NCBI GenBank assembly: GCA_002440065.1
Contig: DJRK01000134.1
Coordinates: 12,771 to 24,328, forward strand
Length of the DNA stretch: 11,558 nt
Source of the DNA: Atopobium sp. UBA6362
Lineage (GTDB): Bacteria > Actinomycetota > Coriobacteriia > Coriobacteriales > Atopobiaceae
Direction: 5' to 3'
Numbering within the stretch: the stretch's first letter is position 1; the number at the start of each line of letters is the position of its first letter. Below are positions 7,020 to 11,558 of this stretch, one piece after another. The notes below the pieces were generated by a model. It worked only from the letters and a program-made list of their open reading frames with translations, ran no database searches and was not told the DNA's origin. The translations under genes and the position numbers were made by a program.

Positions 7020-10000
7020 ATGCAGAAACAGCATCTGAACCAGGCCATCGCGGGCATCACCGCAGTCTCGCTCCTCGTGGCGCAAGTGCCCACCGCGGCG
7101 CTCGCGGAGGCGCTGGACGAGCAGGGGCAGGCACCCGTCGAGCAGACCCAAGCGACCGAGCCCGCAGAGAGCCCCGCGGCAGACGACTCGCAGCAAGAGT
7201 CCTCGGGCCAGGGCGCCGCCACGCAGAAGGACGCCCCCGCCCAGAAGGACACCGAGAAGAGCGACGACGGCACAGACGAGGCCGCCGACACCGACACCCC
7301 CGAGGCGCCCGCCGACGGCGAGCCCGCCGCGCCCACGCAGGTCGTCACCTCGACCACGGACAAAGTCGCCGACGGGCAGGCGGCGGACGCGGACGACGGC
7401 GTCGCGGTCTACGCGAGCCAGACCCTGAGCTTCCACGGCAACGACCTCACGAAGAAGGACGTCTATTCCTTCGTGAGCGAGAACTTTGGCCAGAAAGGCG
7501 TTTACCGCATCAAGGGGCCGGGGACCAGCGGCTCCTGGCAGGACATATCGTCCTGGAACCTCATCGGCCCCTCCGACCCCGCCGTCCTCGCGCCCGGCAG
7601 CTACGAGGTGCAGTACCGTTCTTGGACCAACTGGAAATCCTGCGGCACGCTCGCCCTTGAGCGCTACTGGAACGCGACCGCGTCCGTCTCGGGCTGCCCG
7701 ACCGGCGCAGTGGTCGTCAACGGCTGCGAGCTCGCGAACGGCGGCTCCGCGCGCATCACGGAGGGCGCCGCAGCCAGCTTCGCCGTAAAGAAGGTCGCGG
7801 ACTTCAAGGTCGCCTCCGTCAAGGTGAACGGCCAGGACGCGACGCCCGCGGCCGACGGATCCTACGCCCTGCCGAGCGACGCCGACGCCGCGATCGAGGT
7901 CGCCTACCAGGCCAGCAACTCCGCCACCCTCACCGCGCAGACCGACGGCCACGTGAAGTCGCTCACCGTCCTCGGCACATCCTTCTCCGACGGCGAGACG
8001 AAGGACGTCACCGCCAAGCTCGAGGGCACCGCGCAGGTCGTCCCCGAGGACGGCTACGCCGTGACCTCCGTCGCGCTCGTGGGCGCCGACGGCGCCGAGA
8101 CCCCCTTGACCTTGGGCTTCTCGAACCACGAGGCGACGGCGACCCTCCCCGCCCTCGCAAAGGACGCCTCCTACACCCTCAAGGTGACCACGGCCAAGGC
8201 CGGACTCAAGGGCATCGACGGCGCCAAGGTCGCGGTCGCGGGCCGCGCCGACCGCGCGTCCTACAAGGACATCGTCTTCAACGCCGCCTTCGACGCGCAG
8301 GGCAGCGTCCCCGCCGGTCTCACCGCGGACGATGTGGCCATCCAGTACAACGCGGGCGGCACCGCTGGCTGGAAGGACCTGGACTACGAGCCCGGCACCT
8401 GGGACAAGTTCCTCGGCGCGCACGCCTTTGGCGAGAAGGGCGTCGGCGCCACCGAGAAGATCCGCATCTCCTACGCCGGCGACGACCAGTACCCCGGCTC
8501 CTCGATCGACCTCTCGGTCACCGTCGACGACGCCCGCCCCACGACGCGCCTCTCGATGAACTCCTCGACGACCGTCCAGTACGACGCCGATGAGGCGGCC
8601 ATGCGCCGGAAAGTCCTCGACCAGCTCGCCGTGTCCGTCATCGACGACTCGACCGGCAAGCCCGTGAGCGGCCTCACCGCCGACGACTTCGAGCTCTCCG
8701 GCCTCGAGCACGCGGCCGGCGACTACACCGTGACCGTCAAGTTCAAGGGCACCTCCGGCGAGCACGGCTACCGGCCCAGCGAGGCCACCGCGGCCGTCAC
8801 CGTCGCCAAGGCCCCCGCGAGCGTCAAGGTGAGCAACGCGAGCATCACCTACGGCGAGACCGTCTCGGTCGACCAGCTCGTCTCCTCCACCCCGGGCAAC
8901 GCGGAGACCGAGCCCATCGTGGTCATCGCCGGCGTCGACGGCGACGCGCGCGGGTTCCTCTCGGTCGACCTGAGCAACATCGGCAACGGCACGGTCCAGA
9001 GCCTCATCAACGGCGCCTTCCACCTGGACCAAGGCGTGACGCTCGACGGCCTCGTCGACATCGTGAGCAACGACTCGGCCATGGCGGCGCTCAAGTTCGC
9101 GCTCAAGATGGCGGGCGTCGGCAACGCCGACGAGATCGTGAGCGACCTCAGGACCGTCCTCACCCAGCTCCAGTCCCTGGGCCTGGGCAGCTCCGTCGTC
9201 GCGCTCGGCGCCACTCCGAGAAACGCGGGCGTCTACGCCGTGGGCGCCGTCTCCACGAGCGGCAACTACGAGACGTCCTACGACCTCGGCTACCTCACGA
9301 TCGCCCCGCAGGCGGCGAACATCGAGCTGCGCTGGAACGCCGAGCTCCCGCAGGGCAACATGAGCTACGAGCAGGCGCAGGGATTCGACTTCGGCGCGGG
9401 CGCCTACGGTAGCGACGGCGCGGTGGCCGCGAACGTCAAGCTCCTCTTCGCGGGCGTGACCGCCTCCGGCAAGGCCTACCTCAGCCAAGAGGCGCCCACC
9501 GAGCCCGGCGCCTACACCGAGACCGCCTCGATCCTGGGCGGGAACTACTTCGCCGCGCCGGCCGTGCGCAGCTTCGTCATCGGCCGCGCGCAGACGGCCG
9601 TCCAGCTCGCGGACGCCCGCTTCGAGTACGACGGCGCGCCCCAGGGCCAGCAGGCGACCGTGACCGACGAGGCCGGCAACGCGCTCGACGGCGCCGAGGT
9701 CGTCTACACCTACGCGGGCGTGACCGCCTCCGGCAAGGTCTACGCCAAGGCGAACCAGGCCCCGACCGAGGCGGGCACCTACCGCGTGTGGGCCGTCTAC
9801 GCGGGCACGGGCCTCTACGGCTCGAGCAGCGCCAGCGCGCTTCTTGCCATCGGGCCGCGCGAGGTCGAGGCGACCGTCGCCGACGCCCAGAAGATCTCTG
9901 GCCAGACGGACCCCGCCTTTACCTGCGGCGACGTCGTCGATAAGGGCCAGAGCGAGTGGCGCGGCGCCGTGAGCGTCGCCGAGGCCGTGGGCGCGAGCAT

Positions 10001-11051
10001 CTCGCTCACCCGCGCGGCCGGCGAGGAGCCCGGCCAGTACCAGATCACAGGCACCGCTTCGCGCGTGAGCAAGAACTTCTCGCTCACGGTCAACCCCGGC
10101 ACGCTCACGATCGACCCGAGCCTCACGATGGCCGAGCCCGACGGCCACGGCACCGCGAAGTCCTACGGGGACGGCGGTGCGGCCGGCACGCGCGTCCGCA
10201 TCGTCGCCGAGCCCGAGAGCGACTCCTACGTCTTCACCGGCTGGACGGTGACCTCGGGCGACGCGACCGTCGAGGACCCCACGAGCGCCGACACCTACGT
10301 CGAGATGGGCACGGAGAACTCCACGGTGACCGCGCACTTCGCCCTCAAGTGGACCCCGGTCGACCCCGACACGACCAAGTACAAGGTGAGCGTCGAGGCC
10401 ACCGAGGGCGGTCAGGCGACGAGCGACCCGCACGGCGCGAAGGCCGGCCAGACGGTGAAGGTTTCCGCCACGGCCGACGACGGCTATGACTTCAAGGGCT
10501 GGGAGGTCGTGAGCGGCGACGTCGAGCTCGCCGACGCCTCCTCGGCGCAGACGAGCTTCACGATGGGTCGGCAGCCCGTGCTGCTCCGCGCCGTCTTTGA
10601 GCGCAAGCCGGGTGCCGAGAAGATCGGCGTGAAGGTCCTCGCGGGCACCGGCGGCACGGTCTCCTACGACCCGTCGTCCGCGGCAAGCGGCGAGACCGTG
10701 ACCATTGCGGCCACGCCGGGCGACGGCTACGAGTTCGACTACTGGGAGGTCCTCGCCGGCGACGTCGTCCTGGCCGACGCGCGCTCACAGACGACGACCT
10801 TCGCGATGGGCACTGAGCAGCCGACCATCAAGGCGCACTTCAAGGCCAAGAAGGCCACGGCCTTCCTCACGGGCAACGCTGAGGCAAAGGACGGCGCCCA
10901 AGCCGCCGAGAAGAACGGCGTCGCCAAACAGGGCGACCTCGCCCAGACGGGCGACCAGTCCGTGAACGTCCTGTCCATCGCCGTTGCCGGCGTCGCGGTC
11001 GTCGCGGTCGCGGCAGTCTGCACGGCGATCTGGAAGCGCCGCCGAAAGTAG
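7020..11051 (+). CDS. Large secreted wall-anchored surface protein with MBG and InlB B-type repeats (LAQTG signal)
   Basis: This 1343-residue protein is built for export and wall anchoring. A signal peptide (1-29) has a hydrophobic stretch ending AALA, then an acidic Gln/Glu/Pro/Ala linker (30-130). Residues 132-250 are a domain I do not recognise (SFHGNDLTKKDVYSFVSENF onward). Several beta-rich Ig-like modules fill 250-600. A module starting ITYGETVSVDQL (about 605) is interrupted by an Ala/Leu-rich helical stretch (646-730). Two related modules (764-856 and 857-946) share AGVTASGK. An MBG domain (947-1035) is followed by three divergent InlB B-repeats (about 1037-1112, 1121-1195, 1202-1280), each with a GY-F-GW-like core. 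The C-terminus has LAQTG (1307-1311), a membrane helix (1315-1338) and KRRRK, a sortase sorting signal. Its likely role is adhesion to host or bacterial glycans or proteins; the ligand is unknown. AAGGAG at 7010-7015 supports the ATG at 7020. It is a single-gene unit. Confidence 0.9.
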   Translation: MQKQHLNQAIAGITAVSLLVAQVPTAALAEALDEQGQAPVEQTQATEPAESPAADDSQQESSGQGAATQKDAPAQKDTEKSDDGTDEAADTDTPEAPADGEPAAPTQVVTSTTDKVADGQAADADDGVAVYASQTLSFHGNDLTKKDVYSFVSENFGQKGVYRIKGPGTSGSWQDISSWNLIGPSDPAVLAPGSYEVQYRSWTNWKSCGTLALERYWNATASVSGCPTGAVVVNGCELANGGSARITEGAAASFAVKKVADFKVASVKVNGQDATPAADGSYALPSDADAAIEVAYQASNSATLTAQTDGHVKSLTVLGTSFSDGETKDVTAKLEGTAQVVPEDGYAVTSVALVGADGAETPLTLGFSNHEATATLPALAKDASYTLKVTTAKAGLKGIDGAKVAVAGRADRASYKDIVFNAAFDAQGSVPAGLTADDVAIQYNAGGTAGWKDLDYEPGTWDKFLGAHAFGEKGVGATEKIRISYAGDDQYPGSSIDLSVTVDDARPTTRLSMNSSTTVQYDADEAAMRRKVLDQLAVSVIDDSTGKPVSGLTADDFELSGLEHAAGDYTVTVKFKGTSGEHGYRPSEATAAVTVAKAPASVKVSNASITYGETVSVDQLVSSTPGNAETEPIVVIAGVDGDARGFLSVDLSNIGNGTVQSLINGAFHLDQGVTLDGLVDIVSNDSAMAALKFALKMAGVGNADEIVSDLRTVLTQLQSLGLGSSVVALGATPRNAGVYAVGAVSTSGNYETSYDLGYLTIAPQAANIELRWNAELPQGNMSYEQAQGFDFGAGAYGSDGAVAANVKLLFAGVTASGKAYLSQEAPTEPGAYTETASILGGNYFAAPAVRSFVIGRAQTAVQLADARFEYDGAPQGQQATVTDEAGNALDGAEVVYTYAGVTASGKVYAKANQAPTEAGTYRVWAVYAGTGLYGSSSASALLAIGPREVEATVADAQKISGQTDPAFTCGDVVDKGQSEWRGAVSVAEAVGASISLTRAAGEEPGQYQITGTASRVSKNFSLTVNPGTLTIDPSLTMAEPDGHGTAKSYGDGGAAGTRVRIVAEPESDSYVFTGWTVTSGDATVEDPTSADTYVEMGTENSTVTAHFALKWTPVDPDTTKYKVSVEATEGGQATSDPHGAKAGQTVKVSATADDGYDFKGWEVVSGDVELADASSAQTSFTMGRQPVLLRAVFERKPGAEKIGVKVLAGTGGTVSYDPSSAASGETVTIAATPGDGYEFDYWEVLAGDVVLADARSQTTTFAMGTEQPTIKAHFKAKKATAFLTGNAEAKDGAQAAEKNGVAKQGDLAQTGDQSVNVLSIAVAGVAVVAVAAVCTAIWKRRRK
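9450..9738 (+). repeat. 25-bp exact repeat inside the surface-protein gene
   Basis: The stretch beginning GCGGGCGTGACCGCC occurs at 9450-9474 and 9714-9738, identical over 25 bases and 264 bp (88 codons) apart. Both encode AGVTASGK in the same place of two neighbouring Ig/MBG-like modules, showing an internal module duplication. Confidence 0.8.
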
Positions 11052-11086
11052 GCGCTCCAGGGGCAGGAAACAAGGCCGGGAAACGA

Positions 11087-11126
11087 AAACGCTCCGCAGC
11101 TCAAACGGGCTGCGGAGCGTTTCTTT
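11087..11126. terminator. Bidirectional intrinsic terminator
   Basis: AAACGCTCCGCAGC (11087-11100) pairs perfectly with GCTGCGGAGCGTTT (11109-11122) around an 8-base loop. On the plus strand TTTCTTT follows, ending the surface-protein transcript 36 bp after its stop. On the minus strand the run TTTTCGTTT follows, which can end the convergent RGG-protein transcript. Confidence 0.92.
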
Positions 11127-11174
11127 AATTTGGGGTCGGACCCCAAATTAAATTGGGGTCCGACCCCAAATTGA
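11127..11174. repeat. Double-palindrome repeat, downstream copy
   Basis: Two palindromes in tandem, in inverted relation to each other: AATTTGGGGTCGG then ACCCCAAATT (11127-11149), and AATTGGGGTCCG then ACCCCAAATT (11151-11172). It is the same 48-base unit as at 6957-7004 in the same orientation. It fills the space between the terminator and the stop of the convergent RGG gene, ending 7 bp before it. Confidence 0.85.
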
Positions 11175-11181
11175 GGGTTAC

Positions 11182-11558
11182 TTAGTAGCGACGGCCACCG
11201 CGGTCGTTGCGGTCGTAGCCGCCGCGCCCGCCGCGGTTGTCGCGGCCACCAAAGCCACCACGGCCGCCACGGTCGCCGCCACGGTTGTCACGGCCACCGT
11301 AGCTGCCACGGCCACCGCGGTCGTTGCGGTCGTAGCCGCCGCGACCACCGCGATCGCCGCCAAAGCCGCCGCGACCACCGCGGTCGCCGCCAAAGCTACG
11401 GCCACCGCGATCGCCACCGCGGCCACCGCGATCGCCGAAGCCGCCGCGGTTATCGCGGTTGCCACGAAAACCGCCGCCGTTGCCACGGCCGCCACGGTCG
11501 CCACCGAAGCCGCCACGGCCGCCACGATCTCCGCCACGGCCAGCGGGTGGATGATATA
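11182..11558 (-). CDS. Arg-Gly-rich C-terminal tail of an RNA-binding protein, 5' end outside window
   Basis: Read from the right edge, the frame gives YHPPAGRGGDRGGRGGFGGD and continues for 125 codons of RGG, GGDRGG, GGFGGD and DNRGG blocks, ending GGYDRNDRGGRRY and TAA (complement of 11182-11184). The decapeptide GGYDRNDRGG appears twice. Gly makes up about half of the residues and Arg about a quarter, with Asp, Asn, Phe and Tyr as the spacers. RGG tails like this bind RNA non-specifically and in bacteria most often end DEAD-box RNA helicases or glycine-rich RNA-binding proteins. The catalytic or RRM part would lie beyond the window, so the family is not decided here. A DEAD-box helicase is my first guess. 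No start codon for this frame is in the window. It converges on the surface-protein gene and shares its terminator. Another minus-strand frame gives a long Ala/Val chain, an artefact of the repetitive DNA. Confidence 0.75.
   Translation of the reverse strand, partial: YHPPAGRGGDRGGRGGFGGDRGGRGNGGGFRGNRDNRGGFGDRGGRGGDRGGRSFGGDRGGRGGFGGDRGGRGGYDRNDRGGRGSYGGRDNRGGDRGGRGGFGGRDNRGGRGGYDRNDRGGRRY

Noticed and set aside
6978..10433. 1151-residue minus-strand open frame opposite the surface-protein gene
   Set aside because: It is Val/Gly/Asp/Arg-rich low-complexity sequence arising from G/C-ending codons of the real gene. The plus strand has a signal peptide, recognisable domains and a sorting signal.
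11178..11537. Ala/Val-rich 119-residue minus-strand frame
   Set aside because: Out-of-frame reading of the RGG-encoding repeats (GGC GAC CGT read as GCG/ACC/GTG). The RGG frame is the biologically sensible one.
11182..11558. CRISPR-like or tandem DNA array at the right edge
   Set aside because: The repeated GCCACC/ACGGCC pattern is irregular in spacing and is explained by codons for an RGG-rich protein tail.

Overview
The window is high-GC bacterial DNA with dense, mostly monocistronic genes. Strong G/C bias at third codon positions, an actinobacterial-type LAxTG sorting signal and an MBG / InlB-B-repeat surface protein suggest a high-GC Gram-positive, most likely an anaerobic Coriobacteriia member such as an Olsenella- or Collinsella-like organism. 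That placement is inference from gene style. No rRNA, tRNA, CRISPR array, integrase or transposase gene is visible.

Layout. (1) Positions 1-445, minus strand: a YgbA-family small cysteine protein followed 17 bp later by the first 23 codons of glutamate racemase (murI), which runs off the left edge. (2) Positions 446-699: a divergent intergenic region with a 10-bp direct repeat next to ygbA and a good -10 box for the plus-strand gene. (3) Positions 700-3786, plus: a 1028-residue cyclic-di-GMP protein with one intact GGDEF, a PAS, two degenerate GGDEF units and an intact EAL domain, followed by a strong intrinsic terminator. (4) Positions 3914-4055: a ~140-bp near-palindromic element of nested inverted repeats. 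(5) Positions 4129-6075, plus: a full-length RecQ helicase. (6) Positions 6148-6822, minus: a flavoredoxin-type flavin reductase, convergent with recQ. (7) Positions 7020-11051, plus: a 1343-residue secreted, wall-anchored surface protein, closed by a bidirectional terminator. (8) Positions 11182-11558, minus: the Arg-Gly-rich C-terminal tail of an RNA-binding protein whose start lies beyond the right edge.

The genes do not form one pathway. They are housekeeping (murI, recQ), stress or redox (ygbA, flavin reductase), signalling (GGDEF/EAL) and surface-interaction functions. The most notable non-gene structure is a 48-bp double-palindrome element present in the same orientation just before and just after the surface-protein gene (6957-7004 and 11127-11174; 43 of 48 bases identical by eye). 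It looks like a REP/BIME-type dispersed repeat bracketing the gene. I found no convincing new multi-gene defence or biosynthetic system. The most unusual items are the two repeat elements and the domain layout of the signalling and surface proteins.
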